Below are positions 18,701-26,739 of a DNA stretch of 38,525 bases, in pieces. The stretch is taken from positions 1 through 38,525 of IMG/VR virus record IMGVR_UViG_3300010430_000212. One strand, given 5' to 3'. Both the position numbers and the translations under genes were made by a program. Below the pieces are notes generated by a model. The model saw nothing but the letters and a program-made list of their open reading frames with translations, searched no databases and was not told the DNA's origin. Positions within the stretch are counted from its first letter, which is position 1. Each line of letters opens with the position of its first letter. Source of the DNA: a virus.

Positions 18701-21700
18701 TCTTTCTTGGCTCCCCAAGTAGTAGTCTGGTTAAGACCACTGTCCTCATGATATACGTTAGCATCTTCAAACCCTTCATCCTCAACTACTAACCTGACTT
18801 TAGTTCCGGGACCATATTTGGTAGGATCGTTTATAGTCGGATCAGTCATATTAACGTTCAGAGTGTTAATAGTTTCTTCTCTTGAGAATACACCTTTCTT
18901 AAATACCTGATCGTAAACCCTTGCAAGGTAGGCAAGTATACCTGATCCGGATTCTACTTTGAGGTAGTCGGTAAAAATCTTTTTCTTGCTGTTATTAGCT
19001 CTTACAGTACGTTCAACATTGACGTAATCCTCGTCGATCTGCTTGTCAGTGTCGTTGGTATATTGACCCTTGTTGGTACGCTTATCGACATCTTCCTTGT
19101 CCCTCTTGAATTTCTTCTCTGTGAGACTCAGTTGTAGATACTCATTAAGTGTCTTATTACTAATCACATGGTTAGGATTCGCAAGACCATACACTCTCTC
19201 CAACGTAGGAAATATCTTGGCAAGTTTCTCCACTCCCACATGACCTATGATAGATGCGACAAGATCATCAAAGGACGGATTAGGATTTCCTGTTGCATCA
19301 GAGATGCTTTGAATTATATTCTGAATCCTACCTACATTATCTTGTTCAGCAGTTTGTCCTTCTGCTCCTACAAGCGCAGCACTCACTCCATCATCAGGAG
19401 GAAGCATATTATCAAATAGATCGTCAATCTGATCTTCAGCTTGTTTTTGAGCTGCCTTCTGCTCCGAACTCATTTTCGGTGCATTAGCTTGATTTTTGGT
19501 GACAGGAATATCTTTCTCAGTAATCTGTTCTGCATCCGGACCTTCAGCAGGTTCCTCTGTAGGAGTCACATCAGCAGGTTCTTCTCCTGCAAATACAGTA
19601 ACTTCTTCCTCTGGTTCTGTAACTTGTGTTACATCAACATCTTCTTTTTTCCTACGCTCATCCTCCTTAGCAGCCTCCTCTGTGGTTGCAGCCTGTTCAG
19701 CAGCCTCTTCCTTTACAGTGATATTTTGATTCGTATTCTCAGCCTCTTTCTTAGCGTCAGCAGATTTTCCTTCGTTCTTAGCTTTATTAATTTGCTGCTT
19801 CAAAGTCCTTGCTGATGCTCGATCCTGTGCTTTCTTAGCGTTCTGATATTTTGCACCTGTCATACGCTTGTACGCACGATCCTCTTGCTCAATTTTTTCC
19901 TTTACAGTTGCAAGAGTTCTCTCATAATAATCCTTTGCATCAGTCAGTTCAGGAGCAACAATGTCAGATGCTTCTATTTCAGCATCGGTTGCATCCAATT
20001 CATTCTGAAGAGTTTGACGATCAATGTCAAGTAATCGTCGTGTCTCACGGTTCTTAAATATTTTTGCTTGATCTTCGTAACGAGTAAGACGAGTGTAATT
20101 CTTCTCCATCCTACTAAGCTCTGCAAGTTGCTCTGTGGCTTGTGCTTGATAGTCCTCATCCCATCCATTCTCAAGGCGTTGTTCTTCAGAAACACCTGCT
20201 TCGATTTCCTTCAGACTACGCTCAAGATGTTCAGTAGTCCCTCTCACAAAGTTCTCTGTAACAATGTTTACAAAACCTTTATCTTTCAGAAGTTTGTCAA
20301 GATTATCCTGACCATTCTTGAGTGCAATAGCTCTTGCTGCTTGAAACTCAGCATAGTTACCAAGTTTAGTATTCAGGTATTCCTGATTAGCTTCAATCTG
20401 ACGCTGTTGTTCCTCGTACTTAGCTATGTAGGCTTTCTTGGAGTTAGGTCCAATCTTACCTGTCATTATCTCAGTAAATATACGTTGAGGTCCACCACCG
20501 AACAGACCCATCATACCTTCAAGTAATGCTTGATCTGAAGTAGCAAATTCATATACTCTCTCTGCAAAATCTTCAGGAACATCCCCTGCTTCAAATCCTG
20601 CTTTTCTTAGAGATTGATACTCTCCTTCCATTTGGAGAACGTTCTGTCCAATTTCTTCAGCTCCCTCTTTTCCAGCTTGTAAGAGTAGATTATCTGAAGA
20701 AAGAGTTCCAAGTCGTTTCGCTCCTGCTTTAAGACCTTTCTTATTAAGAAGATTACGAGTGAATCCTTTCCCTTTGTAGAGTCCGTGAAGTCCAATAGCA
20801 TCTGTGACGATAAACGCTTTGTTACGCCTCATGAAAGCATTTGCCTGTTCACCAGCAAATTTTTCAAAATCCTCCATCTTACCACCGTCAAGTTCATCTT
20901 GAGTTCTCTCTGCCGCAATTCTAAGAGCTTCGTCTGTATCTAATTCTGGATTTGTTTCTTGCAATTCCAAGACATTTTCCTCATACAAATTCTGCTTCAT
21001 TTCTTCGAGAGAGTTCTCGAACTGTTCAACAGCCATCATCTTACCTTCACCAAAGTTGGTGACATAAGCAGAGAGACCAGCGTTAATCATTTGTTGAACT
21101 GGTTCAGATGCAGTAATCGCAGATAGATACTTGTCAAGTCTCTTCGCTCTCGTAACAGCTTTTGTACCTCTAAGAGTTGATGTAGCAAGTTTTGCTCCTT
21201 TCTGTACAATTCCTATTCCTTTAGCTGCTGCCATTCCCGGAATCGCAAATCCTACAGCACTGTCGAGGATACCCCTGAAAGATGACCAATAGAATCCCGG
21301 ATCGCTCCAATCGAATACCTCTTGATTTTGTCTGTGGATAGGCATAGCATCATACAAACCTTCTTTCATCTGCTTCATTCCAGCAGAGAAAGCGTTGGTA
21401 TCAACTTGTTCCAATCCTTGTAAACGCTTGATGTTATTGTCAAAGTCGAGAATGTACCCTATATCTTCAGCAGCAGTAAGTACACCTGATGCAATACCTC
21501 CTACAACAGCATTAAAAGCTTTTCCTTCCCACGGTTGATGCAATGCTCTTTCACGTTCAAGGTCTTCTAAATCCTTAACTGTGATGTTGTCATCATACCT
21601 TTTACGTTCACCGATAATATCACCTGCAAAAATAGTAGGCTCCATCCCAAACGTAGATGGTACAGGAGTCAAATCTAATCCTTCAAGACTTGCTTGTTTC

Positions 21701-21759
21701 CGTGGAGTATTAAGACCAGTAATAGGGTCTATGAAACCATCATTGACTTTCTTGCCCAT
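9766..21759 (-). CDS. Giant virion RNA polymerase with C-terminal HExxH metalloprotease domain
   Basis: This 3,997-aa protein contains MGSDFDVDKIF; the three Asp of DFDVD are residues 2845, 2847 and 2849 (bases 13213-13227). This is the metal-binding DxDxD loop of two-barrel RNA polymerases, written DFDID in the crAss-like phage phi14:2 polymerase. The sequence before it (MRIPNQG...VEIVGFLP) also fits that family. The N-terminal ~650 residues, with hydrophobic helices (AVGFAIPGMAAAKGIGI), look like an inner-virion domain. A Lys/Glu/Ala/Pro linker spans about 655-790. A Pro/Val/Gly linker lies near 3618-3660. The C-terminus holds HELLH (residues 3780-3784) and a downstream Glu3881 in KEFVSVALTNPDF, a zincin pattern. 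Known relatives are packaged, injected and transcribe early genes. The gene starts two bases after the previous TAG. It is much longer than the ~2,200 aa of phi14:2 gp66. Confidence 0.88.
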   Translation of the reverse strand: MGKKVNDGFIDPITGLNTPRKQASLEGLDLTPVPSTFGMEPTIFAGDIIGERKRYDDNITVKDLEDLERERALHQPWEGKAFNAVVGGIASGVLTAAEDIGYILDFDNNIKRLQGLEQVDTNAFSAGMKQMKEGLYDAMPIHRQNQEVFDWSDPGFYWSSFRGILDSAVGFAIPGMAAAKGIGIVQKGAKLATSTLRGTKAVTRAKRLDKYLSAITASEPVQQMINAGLSAYVTNFGEGKMMAVEQFENSLEEMKQNLYEENVLELQETNPELDTDEALRIAAERTQDELDGGKMEDFEKFAGEQANAFMRRNKAFIVTDAIGLHGLYKGKGFTRNLLNKKGLKAGAKRLGTLSSDNLLLQAGKEGAEEIGQNVLQMEGEYQSLRKAGFEAGDVPEDFAERVYEFATSDQALLEGMMGLFGGGPQRIFTEIMTGKIGPNSKKAYIAKYEEQQRQIEANQEYLNTKLGNYAEFQAARAIALKNGQDNLDKLLKDKGFVNIVTENFVRGTTEHLERSLKEIEAGVSEEQRLENGWDEDYQAQATEQLAELSRMEKNYTRLTRYEDQAKIFKNRETRRLLDIDRQTLQNELDATDAEIEASDIVAPELTDAKDYYERTLATVKEKIEQEDRAYKRMTGAKYQNAKKAQDRASARTLKQQINKAKNEGKSADAKKEAENTNQNITVKEEAAEQAATTEEAAKEDERRKKEDVDVTQVTEPEEEVTVFAGEEPADVTPTEEPAEGPDAEQITEKDIPVTKNQANAPKMSSEQKAAQKQAEDQIDDLFDNMLPPDDGVSAALVGAEGQTAEQDNVGRIQNIIQSISDATGNPNPSFDDLVASIIGHVGVEKLAKIFPTLERVYGLANPNHVISNKTLNEYLQLSLTEKKFKRDKEDVDKRTNKGQYTNDTDKQIDEDYVNVERTVRANNSKKKIFTDYLKVESGSGILAYLARVYDQVFKKGVFSREETINTLNVNMTDPTINDPTKYGPGTKVRLVVEDEGFEDANVYHEDSGLNQTTTWGAKKEMWKNDPDMSEDTRRKKYNEQVPIAVYAGEQKIGYLHEVPWISELNVSGDVEADRQRSRDIRNHIVAEGEFTTTITDKTDGYLSKSSDGHHITADAMPEKGLQITIATDDNKLERTKGKGIDQTDLVNKTDDTPFRKGVAYIVLPIKKNKKIAIPLKSRKLGDNQAVVRTIQRALGIFYYNMDDVASRNIVDSIMKETGFNISEADGISDFMQLFFNNYKIAEGYEDLEEYLSRDGSSEKTEDAYVHMTKFTLKPGENDMRFDIGRGKGANHVYMNKRDLERMGPEKFEEFIATLTDNLNRVFAHVDLNTLGQGKKIALINESDQVEGMAYEEYVKTMTTTPFLSHNVGTDEKPNYVYTIQPVVTMDFSKIEMTDPKKTAENELFKALVRESQHPDTTEERKIELDKLIYEMYYSEGEMITEEEQREQTQEKKKTQHFDPETGNVIQKDKQSPTIKKRRPRKGGLNFQDNQEIDPESGAKVPMTEKQREDMEAASEVKLEDGEITGTIISEIGVRPQQSMVSHIRGRALDVIFRSKKAVNREKMYENLRKEIIGDDLEAAKLDLADAIEEGDAHEIQVREREVAQYEIFDKNWNKLAALTTESLDRIGSIRLIRKDLENEAEEGGTEEQAEQEKEGANWSDVKAFVTNPADGIAPKVKQFLSGITEVRRDEDGNIVPMVDPYIGANKIMDYQRVYELIQRLTPNIKPNYDQMISALEDHTEPFPFLEEIITKLNGADQQIKNQFVSGLTNHYVNMRFIMFSQDSETKAFSLVEHESDANALARVIQGNWYRNLIQSTNSGFVAEAPDEYVLLKNVKDELAKQYDDWIVNLKGKQKVFPPEAEMRQWLESFGIVLADDTFNTLMTGEFAYRGRKQSLYALLTSSNGLFKILNDKVTGPGATPIISGKILDDSIIKSLALEDSKNQLNNFTNSHRSGSKTVYSFGQNKFFVNRLRDLKIIDEETGENGLVKELSSMPFSGVSAWVDALMEKVPANEQNAFRENLGYWVASLEPLKKKGAKSQDNTEMHKLSEGEIEVIKIGMLQSAYKDVSGNNNRVIQILYPTTSDKTTVVGLRVIAQDVLLTREGNLEEQSIDKLIEFIVRPEMRRIKAYQDQKRLDTEDDRHTIDNKEYADGAEQFLFFPTLNTLPDMFLANGDINPNFDTSIEIHAALRNEVRRYFEHLVQEKVDNWGENDIGGAGQRLLDSKFMRGDTAGRKNPLRGRVNSNFRVRGAASDMVFQYLIGNAEIAKIFTGDPAMYFKVADENKVGQKRKERFNEDGSVNLDYNFVADAEETYINIGKRLAADIAPGYEIAESSNDADNHYTQAFIADVKTASLAALQLTKLLDGKKAFDMVEPLLEKLTNGDITQRKFFTELKGIEKLLGKKLVSSPYYAIDAADAQEYTTWQEHLYVMRQSGEISDEFYKKAFDALTNDNDIDPKVLAKVMQPMKPVYVDNVIDDKSGFERRVYIKSSSFPLLPQLTRGTDLENLRLAMERDDISRVAYSTAVKVGNVTEPFNIFDDNGRIMSPDQLTFKNSTIRLNRKGFRIQQKVPYDFEKFEVNKVTQASKNLFVNMLKIKDFDIDGEKYTGEQLQKKYHDIYNELHEIEKQALLDEITVDGNPENIDVDELRAMLLREVKERSYPISDRELLIIDKELRFLPFAPSAQKYEALLNSIVTNKIIKLKFPGKSYVLGSEEGFINKLTPDEATGEFEDSGIMFTDNWDGETGLKPAREENGVRKPAQAIVPWKFRDEDGTILKMSDFTKEINGRVSIDTDKLPENVRQMFGMRIPNQGPNSQSWVEIVGFLPESSGDLFIATKDYVVQMGSDFDVDKIFTYMYNTYKDEDGVLKKRNNIQIGKKATLQNRILDIHIAIHRNPDPKVQEQIANPLGFWKLKDISADISNLRSDREAAENQVEKNSKLFTGLSDKYQRDKFKNAAAGKIGVGVFSQDSMLNAVAQGKDLVYKIRKNRRWENLEVQFGEVKSTGKLSPELALDGETYKSDIIAGYQSGAVDNEKEQILDKINVNKHTFSVIKILNQLGFTEEVPYFLAQDIIIDYVRTLERLNSSTSDFYGNRETEAMRIIRDMDKYKISGEEIERVDPDGKLAGEGASAAKLREYIEKGDKAANYKAAQVQLLIKFKNLTDKGKEIQKIQAAINPDSAGLGKSVMESQVKEDQVFDLYGSPVRGATRLLGDFKRISPGTENKYPESKGWVIRDNGKYRYAIRPTTINGQAVVHGLITNNKLWKKYFYYHEDAVTGLMGKIEELSIQSSDVTTKIRSERRLELWKEMKSFIFTDPALGLLAKPIQDERERLVYDRFEYREFEENGELKTEQIPITKEESLASALVRFKNTKLGRENNFLQLLEIDYQKNGDPSLVTYRASTAEGTDETEIYAAFTDAFTNKTGPNGGSPVIGTFQGESYTLRQLAEDLVTYTYINGGIQEALQFVKYVPAAYLTTLPFMNYLSNAELTLGNMDPAQLADKKNEYYNISPFVEQYFQHHPEQVRAVNMKADVYKGRIDPQTRSFKLNKNGFQKLATVIANKPYAPPYLRINSKLTTRNAKLFKYNPYDSTYYEIDVLGKLGASEYDYTAKFQSPSQKSKIRRNNVVTPVAPVQPVGTTPEYGPVADGEPDLSLLEGQADEIVEQRDPTTGTVDNDPLMDRLIAGEQETTIFKDGIEKSKAVLNNIIQTGASGYNKVLAQEIFNNMDNLPSSMIVKISDQGNDAATWRYIYEETIDPAHTMTIYRNKIEGMNEDDANSIYMHELLHGLTGYKLMQYVLQGKTDTKSVNTLNRLKADPNYKELTDRERKVAKNIEDLMVAAKKKMRSDPVQSAEYDQFVQDLILRNGLDASTINKFYGFTDIKEFVSVALTNPDFQRILDSTQYKKDTTFWEALKERLGKLLQALGFEFTEGSILQHTIYETLDLITDRFDEYITDADIPSEVNPINFGNLTSSSVAPVSPQRIVDDNTVNDLMKKCKGV

Positions 21760-21761
21760 AC

Positions 21762-23660
21762 CTATTTCAATTTACCGGGATTCCCTAACTTACCCTGAAA
21801 GTTATTATACCTTACATCTACTGTTTGAGCAATTTGTGCCTGAATATCTTCTAATCTCACTACCTTTATTTTATCTGGATGACCTTCTGGTAATTTATAG
21901 TCGGTCATTACAACCACTTTATCGTTATTTCCTTCAAGAATATCAGCATTTCCTATTACAGAAAGTGCGATTCCAGTAGGTCTCCCATCTCTATCAAGAA
22001 GAGGTTTTTCAGCATCTTCTTCTGTTCCATCATACGATTTACCATCGTACATTCGATTGGTTATTATATGTCCAGTACCAATCATATTTCTGGTCTGCTG
22101 ATCGGTTTGAAAATGTAATGTGACAGGTTCACTTTTCTTTGGTTTATTTGGATTAGCAGCAATGGTAAGAGCCATTGATCCATTAAGGAAATCAACTTTT
22201 GGAACAGTTTCTATCTCACCTGCTGTAAATGAATTTACAAAAGTCTGCCAATCTTTATAACCTGTTTTTTCTGCTATATTTTTTCTACCAACAACATCAC
22301 CTGTAGCTGTAACACCATTTACCTCAAAATCAGCTTGAGCAAGGTTACTTACCAGATTACTCTTAATATTTGTAGCAGAGTCTTCGAGCTTCATATTCCA
22401 AGCAAGTGTACTTTGTTCTGACTGAACAGTAATCCAATTTTCATAAGCTGCAAAAGCAGCATCTCTATCCATATCTTTAAGCTGAGGATAATCTTTTGCA
22501 AGTTCCTTATGATACGTATTAAGCTTATCTTCACGTCTTTGCGTTTCTTGTTCAAGTTGAGCTACAGTCAATTCCTGTGGGAAAGTAGGAATTGAAGCAA
22601 GTGGTCCACCTGCTCCGGGAGCACTTGTGCCTCCTACTGGAACATTTCCCAATCTCTTATTATGTTCATCAAGAGCTGTTGATGAAACAGTCTGGAAACT
22701 CTGACGAGTAGCTGATGGAGAATAAGGACCACCTTGAGAAGCAGCAGCGTTACGTGCTGCGTTACCAGCAATGTCACTCAGGTATCTTGGTGTGTCTTGT
22801 CTGAAAGCCTGAGCTTTAATACCACCAAAGATTGTACTTTCAACATTTTCTTTCAGAGAATCTCCAAAGAATCCAGCACGTTCTCTTTGTTGTGGATCAA
22901 GTTCTTCGAAACCTCTACGGAACTCAGGATGTGCTTTTAAGAAAGCAGCCTGTATATCAGGGTCTTGTGAAAGAGCAGCAAGTCTCTCTTCTGTTACAGC
23001 AGATGCCTGTCCCGTCCTTAGATAACCTAATACCTCAGATTGTTCCAGACCATAGGTTTTCCATTTGTCAGGAGTGACGTTTCCGATCAACTCTCTGACA
23101 GTCTGAACATAATCTCCTGCTTCAACAATATCAGGAGTGAAGTCCTCAGCACCTCTGAGATTTCCTTCTTCATCCACTACACTAATTTTCGTAGGATCAT
23201 TGAAGATATATGCGTTAGGACCATATTTAATTTTCAGTTCTTCAGCTTGTTTTCTGAAACGATCAGCTTCCTTTGCTGTGTTCCAGAAAGGATTAGATCG
23301 AACCTGAGTAATCTGTGCTGCTACATCTTTTGCAGCACGACCCCAATCTCCACCATACTTGTCTTTGACAGTGGTGTTCATACCAGCAATGCTCTGATTA
23401 AGAATTTCATTCTTTGCAGCAATATCTTGCATACCAACAAGACTCTGAGCAAGTTGATCTTGTGCAGATAATGCACCTGCATAACCTACATCATATTCCT
23501 GTTGAGATCGAGCAGAACTTTCTATAAGAGATTCTACAGGGATTGGATCGTAAAATGATTGATATTGAAATGCAGCAGGTTGTCTGTTATCATACTGATA
23601 AGTAGACCTTCCACCATATCCACCGTATCCACCTCTACCGTAACCTTGTCCTCGTGGCAT
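21762..23660 (-). CDS. Cargo-type virion protein, 632 aa
   Basis: It starts with a Gly/Tyr/Arg-rich stretch (MPRGQGYGRGGYGGYGGRS), probably disordered. A helical Gln/Ala-rich region follows (LSAQDQLAQSLVGMQDIAAKNEILNQ). A central mixed part carries proline-rich linkers (VGGTSAPGAGGPLASIP), and a more folded C-terminus runs from about residue 470 (VNGVTATGDVVGRKNIAEKTG). A strong ribosome binding site (TAGGAGGG) lies inside the end of the upstream gene, four bases before the ATG. It sits between two other Gly-rich proteins and the RNA polymerase, the place where crAss-like phages encode proteins packaged in the head and tail barrel and ejected with the polymerase. No signal peptide, no enzyme motif. 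The role as cargo is from position and composition. Confidence 0.68.
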   Translation of the reverse strand: MPRGQGYGRGGYGGYGGRSTYQYDNRQPAAFQYQSFYDPIPVESLIESSARSQQEYDVGYAGALSAQDQLAQSLVGMQDIAAKNEILNQSIAGMNTTVKDKYGGDWGRAAKDVAAQITQVRSNPFWNTAKEADRFRKQAEELKIKYGPNAYIFNDPTKISVVDEEGNLRGAEDFTPDIVEAGDYVQTVRELIGNVTPDKWKTYGLEQSEVLGYLRTGQASAVTEERLAALSQDPDIQAAFLKAHPEFRRGFEELDPQQRERAGFFGDSLKENVESTIFGGIKAQAFRQDTPRYLSDIAGNAARNAAASQGGPYSPSATRQSFQTVSSTALDEHNKRLGNVPVGGTSAPGAGGPLASIPTFPQELTVAQLEQETQRREDKLNTYHKELAKDYPQLKDMDRDAAFAAYENWITVQSEQSTLAWNMKLEDSATNIKSNLVSNLAQADFEVNGVTATGDVVGRKNIAEKTGYKDWQTFVNSFTAGEIETVPKVDFLNGSMALTIAANPNKPKKSEPVTLHFQTDQQTRNMIGTGHIITNRMYDGKSYDGTEEDAEKPLLDRDGRPTGIALSVIGNADILEGNNDKVVVMTDYKLPEGHPDKIKVVRLEDIQAQIAQTVDVRYNNFQGKLGNPGKLK

Positions 23661-23663
23661 AAT

Positions 23664-25316
23664 TTACCCTCCTATTTGGTTTATATTTCTCTGTGGACCT
23701 ACATATCGTTTGAACGGATTAGCACTTACACCAAGAAATCTTTTCAGTCCAGTATCACCTTGTTGGAATATAGGATAGTCTTCAGATTCTTCAAGACGAA
23801 GATATCCGGTATCCCTGTTAGCAGCCATCAAATCTCTTCCGTAACCTGTGATAGCACCTGTAACTCCTGCAATCTGGTTCTGTCTGCGCTGAGCATTAAT
23901 GAGAGCATTTTCTCTTTCGTACTGACCACCTATCAGACCTTTACGTTGATTTGCAAGATCAGCTTGTATTTGCTGTTGAGCATTAAACTGAGCAGCTTGA
24001 TTACGAATCTGAGCGTTCCTATTAGCTTGAGCTTCAAGACTTTGGTTAAATGCTGTACCTGCAACTCTCTGAGCAGCAGTTGATCCTGCTATGGTAGACT
24101 GAGTAAGTCCTTGTTGAGTTCCCCTTCCTTTTGCAGCAGCACGTATCTGAGCTTGTGCAAGATCACGCTCACGTTGAGTTTGCTCTCGTCCTCTACTATA
24201 ATCTACGAGTCGTGGAGCAACCCGTTCAGCTTGAATGTCTTCTACACCTTCAATTCCTGTAGAAAGATCAAGTTGTCTGTTTCCAAGTATTGATCCAAGT
24301 CCTGTTGCAGCAGCTCCAAACCACGGTGCTCTGAATTGAAATGGATCACCACCTGCTTGAGCAGCTAAAGCCTCAGCTTGATTTTGTGGTTGTCCACCTT
24401 GCCCTTGAGCAAACGGTAACTGATCATATACTCCGGGATTAAAAGGCATTTGATTACCTATCATATTGTCATAACTCGGACCTCTAAAGATATTTCCGGG
24501 AGCAATATTTCCGGGACCTACATTACCAGCACCTTTAGTTCCACCTCCACCTCCTGTAGGAGCTACTTGTGAAGGAACAACTCCTGTTCCTGTCGATCCT
24601 GTTGCTGCTCTTGTTGAAGGAGCATAAGGATGTCTTTGGTCATCTCGTACATTACCAACTGAAAAACCTTGATTTGCAATATCTTGAAGCGATCCTAATC
24701 CCGGAGAAGTAAATTGACCTTGTGCTTCTCCTCTCCTACCAATATCAAATCCTGCTCTGCCGGGAAATGCTCCACTTCTTTGTGCGCCTTGTTGTAGAGG
24801 ATCAAGTGGACTACGACCTTGAATCAGACCGTACTGTTGATATTGTCTTGCAAGACTTGGGTCCTGAAGCATTTGAGGAGTATAATCAAGAAATGCGTTA
24901 GCAGCATATTGTCCTTGAGGGTATGCCTGTTGTCCATATGGAAACCTTCCTCCACCTTGATACACAGGAAGCTTACCACCTCCTCTAAATCGAGATTGAC
25001 CAGCGATTTGAGGTGGAGCTGCTTGACGACCACCAGCTAATCCGGATGGACCACCTTGAGGTATTCCCGGTTGATCAGGACCTTGATTATTCTGTGCTTG
25101 AAATGTCTGAGACAGTTGTGAGATTTGTTCACCGTTAGCGTTCTCAACCAATTTCTGAACCCTTGCTTTTTCCTGTTCTTGTTGTAGTCCAGTAAGTTCC
25201 TTATTCATAGCCTCCAAAGCAAGTGTATCTCCCTTATCAAATTTCTCTCCAAGACGAGTCTTATACTTATTCATAATACCTTTCGCCCTGTTAGCATATG
25301 TCTGTTTCTTTGCCAT
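23664..25316 (-). CDS. Cargo-type virion protein, 550 aa, Gly/Gln-rich
   Basis: The first ~60 residues are a charged helix (NKYKTRLGEKFDKGDTLALE) of a type I associate with Bacteroidota phage structural operons. Residues 75-330 are low in complexity: Gly, Pro, Gln and Asn with repeated GGG and PG motifs (RGGGKLPVYQGGGRFPYGQ). Residues about 380-480 are a long Ala/Gln/Arg helical region (QAQIRAAAKGRGTQQGLTQS) that could insert in or line a membrane or channel. The ATG follows the previous gene's TAA by four bases. It is probably packaged and ejected with the RNA polymerase, or forms part of the channel. This is inference from neighbours and composition. Confidence 0.68.
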   Translation of the reverse strand: MAKKQTYANRAKGIMNKYKTRLGEKFDKGDTLALEAMNKELTGLQQEQEKARVQKLVENANGEQISQLSQTFQAQNNQGPDQPGIPQGGPSGLAGGRQAAPPQIAGQSRFRGGGKLPVYQGGGRFPYGQQAYPQGQYAANAFLDYTPQMLQDPSLARQYQQYGLIQGRSPLDPLQQGAQRSGAFPGRAGFDIGRRGEAQGQFTSPGLGSLQDIANQGFSVGNVRDDQRHPYAPSTRAATGSTGTGVVPSQVAPTGGGGGTKGAGNVGPGNIAPGNIFRGPSYDNMIGNQMPFNPGVYDQLPFAQGQGGQPQNQAEALAAQAGGDPFQFRAPWFGAAATGLGSILGNRQLDLSTGIEGVEDIQAERVAPRLVDYSRGREQTQRERDLAQAQIRAAAKGRGTQQGLTQSTIAGSTAAQRVAGTAFNQSLEAQANRNAQIRNQAAQFNAQQQIQADLANQRKGLIGGQYERENALINAQRRQNQIAGVTGAITGYGRDLMAANRDTGYLRLEESEDYPIFQQGDTGLKRFLGVSANPFKRYVGPQRNINQIGG

Positions 25317-25320
25317 AGCT

Positions 25321-26715
25321 TTATACGTTTAACTTGTCGCTAAATACATATCCGTTCCAAGTGACCTCACCTTTCTCAGTAAGACCTACAGCAGATTGTC
25401 TACTGACTGCTGAAGGATTTCCCTTTGCGTCTACTGGAACACCACCAACTCCTTGTTGATGGGTATTTGAGTTACCGTCATATCCAACGATGACAGGATT
25501 TTGAGTTGAAGCAGGAAATCCGGATTGTTCTACTAAATCACCTCCTAATTCAAATCCAAAAGTAGCTCCATAACCTGCGTTTCTACTCGGATCATATTGA
25601 GCAGCAAGTCCTTGACTTTGTTCTTGTGCTGCTACTCTATCTTCTTCTCTACTTTCAGCAATTTCTAATTCATCCTCTGCTCTGTTCTTACGGACTCCAC
25701 CTACAATCGCATCTGTAGCATATCCTGCACCAATCAAGATTGGTCCTGCAACCTGTCCGAATACCGGAATTGCACTTACTACTGCTCCTGCACTTTTAAG
25801 AATCTTTCCTGCATTATCTCCAAGCCAACTTCCAAATGAATATTCAGGAAGATAACCAAGCAGGTCTCCTCCATCACCGTATGCAGGAAGATACCCTTCC
25901 TGTTGAGTCTGCGAAAATTCCATTGGTACTCCATACCCTGCTTGAGATGGAAGAATACCACCATCTTGATATTTTCCTCGTGATACAGGTAAAGGTTGAA
26001 TTGTAGGAGCTGGATTTCCTAACTGTCTCTGTCCGAGTGCTTGTATAGATTGACCTGCTCCTGTCTGAGCAACATCAAATGTACCTGAAGAACCACCACC
26101 ACTAAACGCACCAGCTCCTTGTGCTGCACCTAAAGCAGCTCCACCTACATTACTAATAAGACTTCCCCAATCTACATCAGGAGTATCAAGATACTGAAGG
26201 TTTGTAAGGTCTTCGTGTCTCTTACTAAGTTGTTGTGTATTAAAAGTTTGCTCATTTTGACCTTTTCCAAAAGTTCCACTGTACCTATTAGCAGTTTGAG
26301 CAAGTTGTCCTAACATACCACCACCCTGAAAGATGTGTGCAGCGTGTTGTTCAATGGTATGACCCATAGCTTTAGCATCAGCAGCAAAGCTCGATTTGGT
26401 AAGTTGTCCACCATCTTGATGTCGTGCAAGTTTACCTCCACAACCAAACTGAGTCTTTGGTATAGGCTCACTTTCAATAACAGTGTCTTGAATAGGAATC
26501 TCATTGAGTTGCTGATCTAAATATCCTCCGAACTGCTTTTTCCACTTTGCAGCATTACGAGCAAAGTTGGCTTTCTTCACCATAGCAGGAGAATAATTAT
26601 CTGTATTAGCCATAACTTGAGATGCGAATCCTTGAACACTTTTACCACGACTCTTTGCAGCAGCAGTAAAGGTTCCTCGTTTAGAGGGTTTTATATAGAT
26701 GCCTGACTTTGCCAT
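25321..26715 (-). CDS. Cargo-type virion protein, 464 aa, with repeated GGxL motifs
   Basis: Residues 1-60 are a basic domain (SKRGTFTAAAKSRGKSVQGF...NYSPAMVKKANFARN) that I recall from many Bacteroidota phages. After it come seven short GG-x-L/I motifs (near residues 62, 92, 101, 132, 251, 281 and 390) separated by disordered Gly/Gln/Pro sequence. A hydrophobic segment lies at about 310-340 (AVVSAIPVFGQVAGPILIGA). The C-terminus (VGLTEKGEVTWNGYVFSDKL) is a small conserved-looking beta unit. It is the first gene after an 80-base gap holding a promoter-like sequence, so the cargo and polymerase genes may be expressed as their own unit. Likely packaged and ejected; function not proven. Confidence 0.7.
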   Translation of the reverse strand: MAKSGIYIKPSKRGTFTAAAKSRGKSVQGFASQVMANTDNYSPAMVKKANFARNAAKWKKQFGGYLDQQLNEIPIQDTVIESEPIPKTQFGCGGKLARHQDGGQLTKSSFAADAKAMGHTIEQHAAHIFQGGGMLGQLAQTANRYSGTFGKGQNEQTFNTQQLSKRHEDLTNLQYLDTPDVDWGSLISNVGGAALGAAQGAGAFSGGGSSGTFDVAQTGAGQSIQALGQRQLGNPAPTIQPLPVSRGKYQDGGILPSQAGYGVPMEFSQTQQEGYLPAYGDGGDLLGYLPEYSFGSWLGDNAGKILKSAGAVVSAIPVFGQVAGPILIGAGYATDAIVGGVRKNRAEDELEIAESREEDRVAAQEQSQGLAAQYDPSRNAGYGATFGFELGGDLVEQSGFPASTQNPVIVGYDGNSNTHQQGVGGVPVDAKGNPSAVSRQSAVGLTEKGEVTWNGYVFSDKLNV

Positions 26716-26739
26716 AATACTTTTTATTATGTCCTTGTG

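Noticed and set aside
10646-20526. Many plus-strand open frames of 60-152 codons opposite the RNA polymerase gene (for example 19441-19815 and 20068-20526)
   Set aside because: They lie fully antisense to a clearly coding gene, have poor composition (Leu/Ser/Phe/Cys-rich) and no ribosome binding site or family pattern.
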